Notes: a model not told the origin generated them from the letters alone. A stretch of DNA of 64,000 nt from Pelomonas sp. V22 (GCF_030014915.1 NZ_JAGIXS010000001.1:620001-684000); one strand, 5' to 3'; shown: positions 8,528-20,390, counted from the first letter of the stretch. Made by a program: numbers and translations.

Positions 8528-9454
8528 CTACCGAGCCCTCCGACTGACTTTGGACACTTGCTCCTGCGACCGCAGCTGCGATTTCGCATGAGCGACAAAA
8601 CGCTGCACCGCCGGTGCGGCATCGGGTCGCCAGATCAAGCTGGTCTCGCACACCGGTGCCGCGTCGCGGACCCGTTTGTACACGACGCCGCTGCGCTGCA
8701 AGCCCATCAGGCCCTCGGGCACCCAGGCCACGCCGATGTCCGCCGACACGAGGTTGACGATGGTCTGCATCTGTATGGCCTCCTGCACGATGCGCGGCGT
8801 GGCGCCATGGTCGCGGTAGAAGGCCAGCACCGCATCAAACAGCGATGGCGCGATCTCGCGCGGGAAGATCACCAGCGGCAAAGCCAGCACCTGCTTGGCG
8901 GCGAGGCGCTGGCGAGCGGCGAGCGGCTCCTCGGCGCTCATGGCCAGCACCAGGGGCTCGCGCGCCACCGTCAGCGCCTCGAAACCGGCCGGCAAGGCGC
9001 CGGGCGCATGGATGATGAAGCCTGCGTCCAGGTCGCCGGCGGCGAACTCGCGCAGTTGCACGTCCAGCGTGGCCTCGCGCAGGCTCAGCTCGATCTCGGC
9101 ATGCTGCTCGCGGAAAGCCCGCAGCCAGCGCGGCAATTCACCATAGCCCACCGTCGAGACAAAGCCGAGGCGCACCCGGCCGCGCTGGCCTTGCGCCGCC
9201 GCCTGCACCAGCGGCGCCAGCGCCAGGCTCTCGGCAATCAGGCGCTGGGCCGGCGCCAGCAAGGCCGCACCGGCCGGTGTCAACGCCACCGAGCGGCTGG
9301 TGCGCTCGAACAGCGCCGCGCCGAGCTCGGCCTCCAGCTTGCGTATCGCCATGGTCAGCGGTGGCTGGGTCATGTGCAGGCGCTCGGCAGCCCTTCCGAA
9401 ATGCAGCTCCTCGGCCACGGCGACGAATTGGCGCAGGCTGCGCAGCTCGATCAT
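8528..9454 (-). CDS. LysR-family transcriptional regulator
   Basis: The 308-residue protein has the LysR layout: an N-terminal winged HTH (LRQFVAVAEELHFGRAAERL, then QPPLTMAIRKLE) in residues 1-60 and an effector-binding domain from about 90. The start ATG at 9454 has GGGAGG 6 bases upstream. It is divergent from ilvD with 99 bases between start codons, including an AT-rich stretch at 9483-9500 that is the likely promoter/operator area. By the usual LysR arrangement it may control ilvD and itself, perhaps in response to a branched-chain amino acid intermediate. The effector cannot be read from sequence. Confidence 0.88.
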   Translation of the reverse strand: MIELRSLRQFVAVAEELHFGRAAERLHMTQPPLTMAIRKLEAELGAALFERTSRSVALTPAGAALLAPAQRLIAESLALAPLVQAAAQGQRGRVRLGFVSTVGYGELPRWLRAFREQHAEIELSLREATLDVQLREFAAGDLDAGFIIHAPGALPAGFEALTVAREPLVLAMSAEEPLAARQRLAAKQVLALPLVIFPREIAPSLFDAVLAFYRDHGATPRIVQEAIQMQTIVNLVSADIGVAWVPEGLMGLQRSGVVYKRVRDAAPVCETSLIWRPDAAPAVQRFVAHAKSQLRSQEQVSKVSRRAR

Positions 9455-9553
9455 TGATACCTCCCGCGAATCAATCCAGGCCAAAGAATATATTTGATCA
9501 GCAGATCGCCGGCCGGGATACTGCCGCCTGTCCACAGCTGAAAGCCGCACGCC

Positions 9554-11233
9554 ATGAGCTACAACCGCCGCTCCAAGAACATCACCGAGGGCGTTGCCCG
9601 CGCCCCGAACCGCTCCATGTACTACGGCATGGGCTACGAGGAAGGCGACTTCGGCAAGCCGATGATCGGCATCGCCAACGGCCACTCCACGATCACGCCC
9701 TGCAACTCCGGCCTGCAGAAGCTGGCCGACGCCGCCGTCATCGGCCTGAAGGCCGCTGGTGCCAATGCCCAGCTGTTCGGCACGCCGACCATCTCCGACG
9801 GCATGGCCATGGGTACCGAGGGCATGAAGTACAGCCTGGTCTCGCGCGAGGTGATCTCCGACTGCGTGGAAACCTGCGTCGGCGGCCAGTGGCTGGACGG
9901 CGTGATGGTGATCGGTGGCTGCGACAAGAACATGCCCGGCGGCATGATGGGCATGCTGCGCGCCAATGTGCCGGCCATCTACATCTACGGCGGCACGATC
10001 AAGCCGGGCCACTACAAGGGTCAGGACCTCAACATCGTCAGCGTGTTCGAGGCCGTGGGCCAGTTCAGCGCCGGCAAGATGAGCGAGGAAGACTTCTGCC
10101 AGATCGAGAAGCGCGCCATCCCCGGCAGCGGTTCCTGCGGCGGCATGTACACGGCCAACACCATGAGCTCGGCCTTCGAGGCCCTGGGCATGAGCCTGCC
10201 CTACTCCTCCTCGATGTCCAACGTAGAGAACGAGGTGGTCGAGAACACCAAGCGGGCGGCCGAGGTCCTGGTCGAGGCGGTCAAGGCCGACCTGAAGCCG
10301 CGCGACATCGTCACCAAGAAGGCGATCGAGAACGCGGTGGCCGTGATCATGGCGACCGGCGGCTCCACCAATGCCGTGCTGCACTTCCTGGCCATCGCCC
10401 ATGCGGCCGAGGTCAACTGGACCATCGATGACTTCGAGCGCATGCGCAAGAAGATCCCGGTGCTGTGCGATCTGAAGCCCAGCGGCCGCTTCCTGGCCGT
10501 GGACCTGCACAAGGCCGGCGGCGTGCCGGCCGTGATGAAGGAGCTGCTCAAGCACGGCCTCTTGCATGGCGACTGCATCACCATCACCGGCAAGACCGTG
10601 GCCGAGAACCTGGCCTCGGTGCCGGATCTCGGCGCCGAGCAGGAAGTGATACGCCCCGTCGAGAAGGCCATCTACGCGCAAGGCCACCTGGCCATCCTGC
10701 GCGGCAACCTCTCGCCCGAAGGCTGCGTGGCCAAGATCACCGGCCTGAAGAGCCCGGTGATGACCGGCCCGGCCCGCGTGTTCGAAGATGAGCAATCGGC
10801 GCTGGCCGCCATCATGGCCAAGCAGATCCAGGCCGGCGACATCATGGTGCTGCGCTACCTCGGCCCCAAGGGCGGCCCGGGCATGCCCGAGATGCTGGCC
10901 CCCACCGGCGCACTGATCGGCCAAGGCCTCGGCGAGAGCGTGGGCCTGATCACCGATGGCCGCTTCTCCGGCGGCACCTGGGGCATGGTGGTCGGCCACG
11001 TGGCGCCCGAGGCCTACGAAGGCGGCACCATTGCCCTGGTGCAGGAAGGTGACTCCATCACCATCGACGCCCACCAGCTGCTGCTGCAGCTGAATGTCGG
11101 CGAGGCCGAGATCGCCAAGCGCCGCGCCGCCTGGGTCAAGCCGGCGCCGCGCTACACCCGAGGCGTGCTGGCCAAGTTCGCCAAGAACGCGTCGAGCGCC
11201 AGCTCGGGCGCGGTGCTGGACCGCTTCGAATAA
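9554..11233 (+). CDS. ilvD: dihydroxy-acid dehydratase
   Basis: IlvD dehydrates 2,3-dihydroxy-isovalerate and dihydroxy-methylvalerate in valine and isoleucine synthesis. The 559-residue product shows all family motifs: TPCNSG (Cys50), [10 protein letters not shown] (Cys123) and [14 protein letters not shown] (Cys195), the three cysteines that hold the [2Fe-2S] cluster in this subclass. Near the C terminus are the conserved GGPGMPEM and TDGRFSGG. The full length and motifs make the assignment secure. The gene stands alone next to its divergent LysR neighbour. Confidence 0.97.
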   Translation: MSYNRRSKNITEGVARAPNRSMYYGMGYEEGDFGKPMIGIANGHSTITPCNSGLQKLADAAVIGLKAAGANAQLFGTPTISDGMAMGTEGMKYSLVSREVISDCVETCVGGQWLDGVMVIGGCDKNMPGGMMGMLRANVPAIYIYGGTIKPGHYKGQDLNIVSVFEAVGQFSAGKMSEEDFCQIEKRAIPGSGSCGGMYTANTMSSAFEALGMSLPYSSSMSNVENEVVENTKRAAEVLVEAVKADLKPRDIVTKKAIENAVAVIMATGGSTNAVLHFLAIAHAAEVNWTIDDFERMRKKIPVLCDLKPSGRFLAVDLHKAGGVPAVMKELLKHGLLHGDCITITGKTVAENLASVPDLGAEQEVIRPVEKAIYAQGHLAILRGNLSPEGCVAKITGLKSPVMTGPARVFEDEQSALAAIMAKQIQAGDIMVLRYLGPKGGPGMPEMLAPTGALIGQGLGESVGLITDGRFSGGTWGMVVGHVAPEAYEGGTIALVQEGDSITIDAHQLLLQLNVGEAEIAKRRAAWVKPAPRYTRGVLAKFAKNASSASSGAVLDRFE

Positions 11234-11254
11234 GGCGCGAAGGCAGGTAGCGGC

Positions 11255-11503
11255 TCACTTGCGGCGCGATTGCTCGTCGCCGCGCCCCAGCGCTTCCATC
11301 TGCTTCTGGCGCCGCGCTTCCTTGCGCTGCTCCAGGCGGTCCATGGCGAGCCGCTGGGTGCGGCCGCTGCTGTCCGACCAGGCCCACCAGACGGCGGCCA
11401 GACCAAAGGGTGACAGGATCCAGAGCCAGCTGATGTGCTCGACCGGCCCGAAGCCGATCAGCTTCAGCACGATCCCGAGCACGCCGATAGCGATAAACAA
11501 CAT
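11255..11503 (-). CDS. small Trp-rich membrane protein
   Basis: This 82-residue protein has one or two N-terminal hydrophobic segments (MLFIAIGVLGIVLKLIGF, then a Trp-rich stretch containing WLWILSPFG and VWWAW). A charged, helical C-terminal tail rich in Arg, Lys, Glu and Gln follows. It matches the betaproteobacterial 'small Trp-rich protein' family, which has no assigned function. The ATG at 11503 has GGGGAAAG upstream; the longer open frame reaching 11992 is an artefact. It is convergent with ilvD and divergent from the cytochrome at 11624. Confidence 0.75.
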   Translation of the reverse strand: MLFIAIGVLGIVLKLIGFGPVEHISWLWILSPFGLAAVWWAWSDSSGRTQRLAMDRLEQRKEARRQKQMEALGRGDEQSRRK

Positions 11504-11623
11504 GATGTTCTTTCCCCTGCTGAACTGCGCTGCATCGGCGCTGACGCGTGCATACAATCGTTCGCAGTTCTTTCTCTGGGCAGACTGTAGTCCAGAACGA
11601 TCACCCTCCCCCGAAAGGAAATC

Positions 11624-11947
11624 ATGAAGCGCTCCTCCTGCCTGATTGCCCTCGCCGCCAGCCTGCTGGCCGCCCCCGCCGCCTTCGCCAACGCGGACCT
11701 GGCACAGAAGAAAAACTGCATGAGCTGCCACCAGGTCGACAAGAAGGTTGTCGGCCCCGCCTACAAGGATGTGGCCGCCAAGTACAAAGGCCAGAAGGAT
11801 GCGGTCGCCTACCTGACCGAACGCATCCTCAAGGGCAGCGTGCCCGGCAAGATCGTTTTCGGCGGCCCGATGGGCATGCCGCCGAACGCTCAGGTGACCG
11901 AGGCCGAAGCCAAGCAGTTGGCCACCTGGGTGCTGTCGATCAAGTGA
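11624..11947 (+). CDS. class I cytochrome c (c551/c552 type)
   Basis: The product is a 107-residue periplasmic monohaem cytochrome. A Sec signal ends AFA-NA near residue 23, the haem site is CMSCH at 32-36, and the axial Met lies in GMPPN (Met85). The mature size of about 84 residues is that of small c551/c552 electron shuttles to terminal oxidases or nitrite reductase. It could accept electrons from the Sox system, but nothing links it directly. A strong terminator follows. Confidence 0.92.
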   Translation: MKRSSCLIALAASLLAAPAAFANADLAQKKNCMSCHQVDKKVVGPAYKDVAAKYKGQKDAVAYLTERILKGSVPGKIVFGGPMGMPPNAQVTEAEAKQLATWVLSIK

Positions 11948-11975
11948 GGCTCGCGGCACTCGCCGCAATGACAAG

Positions 11976-12002
11976 AAGGCCGTGCTCAGCACGGCCTTTT
12001 TT
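11976..12002 (+). terminator. rho-independent terminator of the cytochrome gene
   Basis: A perfect 10-base-pair stem AAGGCCGTGC/GCACGGCCTT with a TCA loop is followed by six T. It lies 28 bases after the cytochrome stop codon and separates that gene from the convergent lipoprotein operon. Confidence 0.92.
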
Positions 12003-12013
12003 GTGGGCGCAGC

Positions 12014-14236
12014 TCAGCGCCGAGGGCGCACGGACCACACCGGGTTGGCGTTGAAGTCGGTCGCGATCTGGCCCCAGTTCGAGGCCGCGCGCATGCGGTC
12101 GTAGGCCGCCTGCGCGCCGGAGGCGCCATGCTCCACTGCATAGGCCAGGGCCGGCTGCAGATTGCCCCAGTAGCTGGTGGACTCGGGGTAGTTGCCGCCG
12201 CGCAGATCGCCCTCGCTGCGCGGCCCCGGCAGGCCGGCGCTGAAGGTGGCGTCGTACAGCGCGCCCATGCTGGCGGGCCAAGGGCCTTTGCCCCCATCCC
12301 AGTCGGGCAGATCGACCAGCGCCACCACCATGTTGTAGACACCCGCATCGCGGTACAGCCACTCGCTCGCGCCGGTACCGCCGAAGCGGCCGACGATGCT
12401 GCGCGCCTTCCAGGCGAAAAACTCCCCGAGCCGCGTGCGCGCCGCCTCGCTGATCGACGGATTCATTGCCAGCGTGTAGCCGTAGGCTGCGGTGTAGAAG
12501 TCCTGCATCCAGGCCGCCTCCGTGACCTTGCCATCGGTGGCCGTTCCATAGGCGTCGCCATAGGGTGTGACGATACCGAACGGGTGATTGGGCTGAGCCA
12601 CGAAGGTGGCGTGATTGAAGTCGATGTTGGCTTCCAGCGAGCGGATCAACTCGGCCCGCAGCGCGGTGTCGGCATCCGGCGTCAGGCTGGCGGCCTGGGC
12701 CAGCGTGCGCACCGCCCAGGCGGCGCCACGCACGGTGTTGGCCCCGGCATTGGACTTGAACAGCCCCGCGCTGCCATTGCGGTTCGGGTAGGGGCCACCA
12801 TCCACATTGTTCAGGTAGTTGTAGGTGGCCGCGAACTGCAGCTGCTCCATGAAGAACCAGCGCCCGCTGACCAGGTAGGCCAGGAAGCCGACTGAGGGGT
12901 GGTGCGAGATGGCCCAGGCCGGCGCGGCCGTGCCGCTGCCGGCCACCGGATGATCGTCCGTCGTCGAGGCGTTGAGGCTGGTCTTGGGGTAGCTGCTGAA
13001 CAGCAGCGGGCGGTTGGTCTTCTCGTCGCGGTAATGGATGCTCCAGCGGCCGGCGCTGTAGCCGTTGCGCTGCAAGCCGGCCCAGAGCCCCGGCGCTTCG
13101 GTGCAGAAGTACAGAACGTCCCATTCCGGCAGCAGGCCGATGGTGGGCTGATAGCCCGCTGTGCTCATGCCGGCCGTGAAGCCGCCCAGTTGCAGCGGCG
13201 TGAACGTGGCGGGCAGGCGCGCCACGGCGGCGGCCGTGGCCGGCACCGTGGCCGAGTAGCTGGGCACCAGGCGCGTCGACTGCAAGTACAGCGGTTCATG
13301 CCGCACGCTGACCTGCGGATCGCTACCCAGCCAGTGTGAAAGCCCGGCGCCATCGAGCAGCGGCGTGCGGCAATGGTGGGGCAGATCGATGCTGCGGCTG
13401 AAGCGGCTGCTGCCGCCCAGGCTGAAGTTGTAGCTGGCGCTCTTGTTGGTTGATCCGGCCACGCGGATGTAGCCGTTCTCAATCCAGGGCAGGACCTCCA
13501 CGGCACCGCCGGCATACAGGCGCACTTCCAGCCAGGCCACCAGATGGGCATCGCTGCCCACCGGCTTGCGGTAGATCCAGGACGACATCTCGGGCCCGGC
13601 CACCCAGGCGAGGAAGGGGCTGTCCCAGTCGCTGCCCGACCAGGCGGCCGAGCCCAGGCTGCCGGCGTCGATGCTGGCGCTCAGGCCCGTGGCCTTGAGT
13701 TCGGCCAGCCCCAGGTCCGTGGCCGCCGCAGTCGGCGCCTGGGCCGTGAAGCTCAGCGTCGAGGCCTGGTTGGCCTGCAGGCTGCAGCGACCCGACACGA
13801 CGGCGAACTTGGCGCTGCCGTCCGGCCAGCGGTTCTTGACCACGCACTGGCTCTGCGCGATCGAAAGCACCGGCACCTGGCCGGCTGGCACATCGCCAGC
13901 GCGGAAGGCAAAACCCAGCGTGAACGGATGCGTGCCGGCGCTCGGTGCCTGCAGGCTGAACTGCATGGCGCCGACCGGCGAAGGGGCTGGGGCTGGGGCT
14001 GGGGCTGGGGCCGGCGTTGGCGCCGGTGCAGGGGCCGGCGTAGGAGCAGGCGTCGGCGCCGGCGTGGGGGCGGGTGTGGGCGCCGGTGCTGGCGTGGGGG
14101 CAGGAGCAGGGGCTGGCGTGGGCGCAGCCCCTCCTCCTCCGCCGCCGCAGGCGCTCAGCGTGGCAGCCCCCAGGCTGCCGGACATCAGCCGCAAAAAGTC
14201 GCGCCGGCCGGACCGCGTTGCTCTTATCTTCGTCAT
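12014..14236 (-). CDS. Tat-exported lipoprotein, large, possible polysaccharide-lyase-like fold
   Basis: The 740-residue protein starts with a Tat signal (SGRRDFLRLMSG) ending in the lipobox LSAC, then GGGGGG and an Ala/Pro/Thr linker of about 50 residues. The folded part contains WPDGSAKFAVVSG early, and a central and C-terminal region rich in Trp and Tyr that suggests helical-toroid repeats. The WPDGS-type segment recalls the N-terminal barrel of YetA/rhamnogalacturonan-lyase-like proteins. That is a weak resemblance from memory, so a sugar-polymer role is only a suggestion. The ATG at 14236 is 2 bases after the stop of the upstream lipoprotein gene, implying coupled translation. A GTG at 14260 is an alternative start. 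Confidence 0.7.
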   Translation of the reverse strand: MTKIRATRSGRRDFLRLMSGSLGAATLSACGGGGGGAAPTPAPAPAPTPAPAPTPAPTPAPTPAPTPAPAPAPTPAPAPAPAPAPSPVGAMQFSLQAPSAGTHPFTLGFAFRAGDVPAGQVPVLSIAQSQCVVKNRWPDGSAKFAVVSGRCSLQANQASTLSFTAQAPTAAATDLGLAELKATGLSASIDAGSLGSAAWSGSDWDSPFLAWVAGPEMSSWIYRKPVGSDAHLVAWLEVRLYAGGAVEVLPWIENGYIRVAGSTNKSASYNFSLGGSSRFSRSIDLPHHCRTPLLDGAGLSHWLGSDPQVSVRHEPLYLQSTRLVPSYSATVPATAAAVARLPATFTPLQLGGFTAGMSTAGYQPTIGLLPEWDVLYFCTEAPGLWAGLQRNGYSAGRWSIHYRDEKTNRPLLFSSYPKTSLNASTTDDHPVAGSGTAAPAWAISHHPSVGFLAYLVSGRWFFMEQLQFAATYNYLNNVDGGPYPNRNGSAGLFKSNAGANTVRGAAWAVRTLAQAASLTPDADTALRAELIRSLEANIDFNHATFVAQPNHPFGIVTPYGDAYGTATDGKVTEAAWMQDFYTAAYGYTLAMNPSISEAARTRLGEFFAWKARSIVGRFGGTGASEWLYRDAGVYNMVVALVDLPDWDGGKGPWPASMGALYDATFSAGLPGPRSEGDLRGGNYPESTSYWGNLQPALAYAVEHGASGAQAAYDRMRAASNWGQIATDFNANPVWSVRPRR
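13981..14130. repeat. degenerate hexanucleotide repeat encoding an Ala/Pro/Thr linker
   Basis: Near-tandem GC-rich hexamers (for example four consecutive GGGGCT units near 13984-14008 on the plus strand) encode alternating Ala-Pro and Thr-Pro on the minus strand. The tract connects the lipid anchor to the folded domain and is likely to vary in length by slippage. It matches the tract at 15500-15665 in the neighbouring gene. Confidence 0.8.
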
Positions 14237-14238
14237 CG

Positions 14239-15783
14239 TCAGGTTCCCAGCGGCCGCCACAGCTGCATCACGCCGTCATGGACCATGCCATCGGCACACA
14301 AGGCCTTGTAGCCCGGCCCGTCGCTCCAGGCGAAGCAGCGCAGCCAGGGGATGTAGCGCCAGCGTGAAAGCGCCTGGGCGCCCCCTCGGTCGTCGCCCGG
14401 CGGCGGCGTCTCCCAGGCGGCGTTGGCAAAGGGCTCTTCCCTCCAGGTCCAGTTGCACTCATGGAACTCGAGGCTGCTCGGTGTGAGCTTGAGCACGCGG
14501 TTGGCGCCGTAACCCTCGTAGATGTAGAAGGCCTGCGTGACGCCGCACCAGTCCACACCGAAGCCGGCACCACGCACCGTCATGGCCGGCCAACGGTTGC
14601 CGGCCATGCGCACGGGGCGTCCGCTGCTGAAGTCCAGCACCTCGCCGAGCACCGCCGTCTGCCCGTACTGGCACCAGAAGCCGACGGCCATGTCTGTCTC
14701 GGCCACGTAGACATGGCGCGCGTAATAGCCGCCGAAGGCATAGACATTGCCGGCCGGTTGCACAGCGAAGGACTGGATGGTGCGCGGGTGCGACTGCGTC
14801 CAGTCCAGCATGTTCATCGTCGGCTGCTCCATGGCGGCCCACCACAGGCGCTGGCGCCGCGTGTCCTCGATGCTGCCGGCATAGGGCGACTGGGCACTGG
14901 CACCGGTGCCGGTGGCGAAGCGCGACCAGACACCGCTGGCCAGGTCCACCGCATGCGGCTTGGCGCCTGAGGTGCTGCCGCCTATCAGTTGAGGCAACAC
15001 CCAGGAGCCCTTGGCGCCGCTGCCCGACACGCCCGGCGGCACATAGGCCGGGTAGTTGTAGGTGTGCAGGCCGGGGACGATGTAGCTGCCTTCATGGAGA
15101 TAGTCGTAGAACTGAGGATCCAGGCCGGTCATTTCATCGGAGGCAAGATAGCTGGTCGCCGGCATGGCTGGCCCGACACGCGACCATTTGCCCGTCGTGA
15201 AGTCGAAAAGGTAAAGGCCACTGTCATTGCCACCGCCATGGCCGCCACCGTAGAAGATCAACGCGCCATGGGGTGAAAAGCCGGGCGCAAAGGCCGCGCC
15301 GGTCCAGTTGCGCCAGCCAGCCGACTGCTTGGTGGAGCCCGAGTACCAGCAGTTGTTGGCCGGGCAAGGGTTGAAGGACGACAGGTCGTTGAGGCTGATG
15401 TTGGCACTCTGCCCCGGGCCAGGCACATAGGCCGCGATGGCACTGGGCACGCTGGGCGGCACGGCGGGCGGCAAGGGGTCTGGCTTGACGCGGCCGGGCG
15501 TTGGCGCGGGCGTGGGGGCCGGTGTCGGAGCAGGCGCGGGTGCTGGCGTCGGTGCCGGGGTGGGTGCGGGCGTGGGTGCGGGGGTCGGCGCCGGTGTGGG
15601 AGCAGGCGTGGGTGCAGGCGTCGGAGCCGGCGTGGGCGCTGGCGCCGGAGTCGGGCTGGGCACGGCTGCTGCGCTGCTACCGCCACCACCACACGCACTC
15701 AGCGCACCCGAGCCGGCCAACGCGCCCAGGCGGGCCAGAAAAACACGCCGGTTGCGCGCCTTTTCGTCTTCATCAAATTCCAT
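14239..15783 (-). CDS. Tat-exported lipoprotein with kelch-like propeller
   Basis: The 514-residue protein begins [21 protein letters not shown], a Tat signal with lipobox LSAC. A Gly/Ser stretch and a linker of about 55 residues of Thr-Pro-Ala-Pro repeats follow. The folded part has kelch-type elements such as [12 protein letters not shown] followed by [14 protein letters not shown], and a later [15 protein letters not shown]. This suggests a beta-propeller that binds a ligand or polymer. No catalytic motif is recognisable. It is translationally coupled (2-base gap) to the larger lipoprotein downstream; both share signal type and linker, so they probably form one surface or periplasmic complex. 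Function unknown. Confidence 0.72.
   Translation of the reverse strand: MEFDEDEKARNRRVFLARLGALAGSGALSACGGGGSSAAAVPSPTPAPAPTPAPTPAPTPAPTPAPTPAPTPAPTPAPTPAPAPAPTPAPTPAPTPGRVKPDPLPPAVPPSVPSAIAAYVPGPGQSANISLNDLSSFNPCPANNCWYSGSTKQSAGWRNWTGAAFAPGFSPHGALIFYGGGHGGGNDSGLYLFDFTTGKWSRVGPAMPATSYLASDEMTGLDPQFYDYLHEGSYIVPGLHTYNYPAYVPPGVSGSGAKGSWVLPQLIGGSTSGAKPHAVDLASGVWSRFATGTGASAQSPYAGSIEDTRRQRLWWAAMEQPTMNMLDWTQSHPRTIQSFAVQPAGNVYAFGGYYARHVYVAETDMAVGFWCQYGQTAVLGEVLDFSSGRPVRMAGNRWPAMTVRGAGFGVDWCGVTQAFYIYEGYGANRVLKLTPSSLEFHECNWTWREEPFANAAWETPPPGDDRGGAQALSRWRYIPWLRCFAWSDGPGYKALCADGMVHDGVMQLWRPLGT
15500..15665. repeat. second degenerate repeat encoding a Thr-Pro-Ala-Pro linker
   Basis: GC-rich hexamer-based repeats code for (TPAP)n on the minus strand, giving a rigid, extended spacer after the acylated cysteine. 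The tract is almost the same in composition and frame as that at 13981-14130. The other reading frames give long Gly-Val-Ala shadow frames on the plus strand that are not genes. Confidence 0.8.
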
Positions 15784-15853
15784 GGACCGTACTGGAACAC
15801 AAACTTACAGGCCAAGCTGCAAGCAATGGAAAGCGAATTTGGGGCTTGACATG

Positions 15854-15875
15854 AAAACAGGCCCCGTAGGGCCTG
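15854..15875 (-). terminator. rho-independent terminator of acs
   Basis: On the minus strand a CAGGCCC/GGGCCTG stem closes a stable TACG tetraloop and is followed by TTTT. It lies 24 bases past the acs stop codon. Confidence 0.85.
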
Positions 15876-15898
15876 CTTTTCTGCTCATGCAACACCGA

Positions 15899-17860
<1,962 letters not shown>

Positions 17861-18014
17861 GAATTTGTCTCCTCGGGGGATTTGAATGCGGACTGCTGCG
17901 CACTTTGCGTGTCGTCTCTGACGAACCGCTTACTCTAACCGTGAAGAATGACCATCCAGGGCTCCACCTAGAATCGGCGGGACTCTTGAAACCCCCTCGT
18001 AACGGACCCTGCCG

Positions 18015-18647
18015 ATGAGCTCTCCCAGCCCCCAGCGCCCCCTGCCCCGCTTGATCTTTGCCAGCCGTTGGCTGCAGCTGCCGCTGTACCTGGGCTTGAT
18101 ACTGGCGCAGGCGGTCTATGTGTTCCAGTTCTGGACCGAACTCGTGCATCTGGTCGAGGCCGCCTTTGGCAACCAGGACGCGCTGGCCACCCTGGTCAAG
18201 AGCATTGGTTACAAGGCGGCGCCCATCAAGGATGCGCTCGGCAACATCACGGGCTACGAGCCTCTCACCAAACTCAACGAAACCGTGCTGATGCTGGTCG
18301 TGCTCGGCCTGATCGACGTGGTGATGATCTCCAACCTCTTGATCATGGTCATCGTCGGCGGCTACGAGACCTTCGTCTCCCGCATGGACCTCGAAGGCCA
18401 TCCTGACCAGCCGGAGTGGCTGAGCCATGTGAACGCCTCCGTGCTTAAGGTCAAGCTGGCCACGGCCATCATCGGCATCTCGTCCATCCACCTGCTCAAG
18501 ACCTTCATCAATGCCGACAACTACACCGAGAAGGTGCTGCTGTGGCAGACGGTCATCCACGTCGTGTTCCTGCTGTCGGCCATGGCCATCGCCTACACCG
18601 ACCGCCTGCTGAGCGCCAGCCATGGCGCGGACGAGCACAAGCACTGA
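18015..18647 (+). CDS. YqhA-family (UPF0114) inner-membrane protein
   Basis: The 210-residue protein has four predicted membrane helices (about residues 20-42, 90-115, 140-165 and 178-197). It contains the conserved [33 protein letters not shown] region, of which the GGYE and HPD-PEWL elements are typical of UPF0114. The family has no established biochemical role. It lies 75 bases upstream of the fumarase gene in the same direction and may be cotranscribed with it. Confidence 0.85.
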   Translation: MSSPSPQRPLPRLIFASRWLQLPLYLGLILAQAVYVFQFWTELVHLVEAAFGNQDALATLVKSIGYKAAPIKDALGNITGYEPLTKLNETVLMLVVLGLIDVVMISNLLIMVIVGGYETFVSRMDLEGHPDQPEWLSHVNASVLKVKLATAIIGISSIHLLKTFINADNYTEKVLLWQTVIHVVFLLSAMAIAYTDRLLSASHGADEHKH

Positions 18648-18722
18648 ACGAACAAGCACTGCGTCAGGCATGGGCAATGCTGCCTGCCTACACTTCCCGC
18701 ATCGATTCCTGAGGTATTCACG

Positions 18723-20267
18723 ATGAGCACCACCACGATCAAGTACGCCGACCTGGTCGACAGCGTCGCCGCTGCCCTGCAGTACATCTCGTACTACCAC
18801 CCCACCGACTACATCGCCCACCTGGCCCGCGCCTATGAGCGTGAGCAAAGCGCCGCCGCCAAGGACGCGATCGCCCAGATCCTGACCAACTCGCGCATGT
18901 GCGCCGAAGGCCGCCGCCCGATCTGCCAGGACACGGGCATCGTCAACGTGTTCCTGAAGATCGGCATGGACGTGCGCTGGGAAGGCTTCCCCGGCTCCAT
19001 CCAGGAAGCCGTCGACGAAGGCGTGCGCCGCGGTTACCTCGATCCGGACAACAAGCTGCGCGCCTCGGTGCTGTCAGACCCGATCTTCGAGCGCAAGAAC
19101 ACCAAGGACAACACGCCGGCCGTGGTCTTCATGGAAGTCGTGCCGGGCAACACGCTGGACGTGACCGTCGCGGCCAAGGGCGGTGGCTCCGAGAACAAGA
19201 GCAAGGTCTACATGCTGAACCCCAGCGACAACATCGTCGACTGGGTGCTCAAGACCGTGCCCACCATGGGCGCCGGCTGGTGCCCGCCGGGCATGCTGGG
19301 CATTGGCGTCGGCGGCACGGCCGAGAAGGCGGCACTGCTGGCAAAAGAATCGTTGATGGACGACATCGACATGTACGAGCTCCTGCAGCGCGGCCCGCAG
19401 AACAAGCTCGAAGAGATGCGCATCGAGCTGTACGAGAAGGTCAATGCCCTCGGCATCGGCGCGCAGGGCCTCGGCGGCCTGACCACGGTGCTGGACGTCA
19501 AGATCAAGACCTACCCGACGCACGCGGCCAGCAAGCCCATCGCCATGATCCCGAACTGCGCGGCCACCCGCCATGCGCATTTCGTGCTGGACGGCAGCGG
19601 CCCCAGCTACCTGACGCCGCCGAGCCTCGACCTCTGGCCCGACGTGCACTGGGCGCCCGACTACAACAAGAGCAAGCGCGTTGACCTCAACACGCTGACC
19701 CCGGCCGAAGTGGCCAGCTGGACGCCGGGCCAGACCCTGCTGCTCAACGGCAAGATGCTGACCGGCCGCGATGCTGCCCACAAGCGCATTCAGGACATGT
19801 TGGCCAAGGGCGAGAAGCTGCCCGTGGATTTCACCAACCGCATCATTTACTACGTGGGCCCGGTCGACCCGGTGCGCGACGAAGTGGTGGGCCCGGCCGG
19901 CCCGACCACGGCCACGCGCATGGACAAGTTCACCGAGATGATGCTCGCAGAGACCGGCCTGATCGCCATGGTCGGCAAGGCCGAGCGCGGCCCGGTCGCC
20001 ATCGAGTCGATCAAGAAGCACAAGAGCGCCTACCTGATGGCCGTGGGCGGCTCGGCCTACCTGGTCTCCAAGGCCATCAAGGCCGCCAAGGTCGTCGGCT
20101 TTGCCGATCTCGGCATGGAAGCGATCTACGAGTTCGACGTGGTCGACATGCCGGTGACGGTAGCCGTCGATGCCGGCGGCACCAGCGCCCACATCACCGG
20201 CCCGGCCGAGTGGCAGCAGAAGATCGCTGCCGGCAAGCCGGTTGGCATCCCGGTCGTGCAGGCCTGA
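18723..20267 (+). CDS. class I fumarate hydratase (iron-sulfur)
   Basis: The enzyme interconverts fumarate and malate in the TCA cycle using an oxygen-sensitive [4Fe-4S] cluster. The 514-residue protein spans both the N-terminal alpha and C-terminal beta domains, as in FumA/FumB. The cluster cysteines are probably Cys68 (RRPICQDTG), Cys187 (GAGWCPPG) and Cys279 (IPNCAATRH). The C-terminal domain shows GPAGPTTATRMD and GGSAYL. The full-length fused form excludes separate tartrate dehydratase subunits. A TTCG-loop terminator follows. Confidence 0.95.
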   Translation: MSTTTIKYADLVDSVAAALQYISYYHPTDYIAHLARAYEREQSAAAKDAIAQILTNSRMCAEGRRPICQDTGIVNVFLKIGMDVRWEGFPGSIQEAVDEGVRRGYLDPDNKLRASVLSDPIFERKNTKDNTPAVVFMEVVPGNTLDVTVAAKGGGSENKSKVYMLNPSDNIVDWVLKTVPTMGAGWCPPGMLGIGVGGTAEKAALLAKESLMDDIDMYELLQRGPQNKLEEMRIELYEKVNALGIGAQGLGGLTTVLDVKIKTYPTHAASKPIAMIPNCAATRHAHFVLDGSGPSYLTPPSLDLWPDVHWAPDYNKSKRVDLNTLTPAEVASWTPGQTLLLNGKMLTGRDAAHKRIQDMLAKGEKLPVDFTNRIIYYVGPVDPVRDEVVGPAGPTTATRMDKFTEMMLAETGLIAMVGKAERGPVAIESIKKHKSAYLMAVGGSAYLVSKAIKAAKVVGFADLGMEAIYEFDVVDMPVTVAVDAGGTSAHITGPAEWQQKIAAGKPVGIPVVQA

Positions 20268-20284
20268 GTCCCCACCACTCACGC

Positions 20285-20310
20285 AAGCCGCCTTCGGGCG
20301 GCTTTGCTTT
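20285..20310 (+). terminator. rho-independent terminator of the fumarase gene
   Basis: Stem AGCCGCC/GGCGGCT with a TTCG tetraloop is followed by a T-rich stretch (TTGCTTT). It begins 18 bases after the fumarase stop. Confidence 0.88.
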
Positions 20311-20390
20311 AGGGGGTGGGCAATTCGCCTATGGCTGGGTCCATAGGACCGCTCCTATACTCGCGCCGCCTTTGCAAGCGGGAGTACGCG

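Noticed and set aside
9455-11074. A long minus-strand open frame extends the LysR gene to 848 residues.
   Set aside because: The extra part is antisense to ilvD, low-complexity (Gly, His, Ala), and the LysR ATG at 9454 has a good ribosome site.
13981-15665. Repeated GC-rich units that could suggest a CRISPR array or minisatellite.
   Set aside because: Units are six-base, in frame within two lipoprotein genes, and have no spacers.
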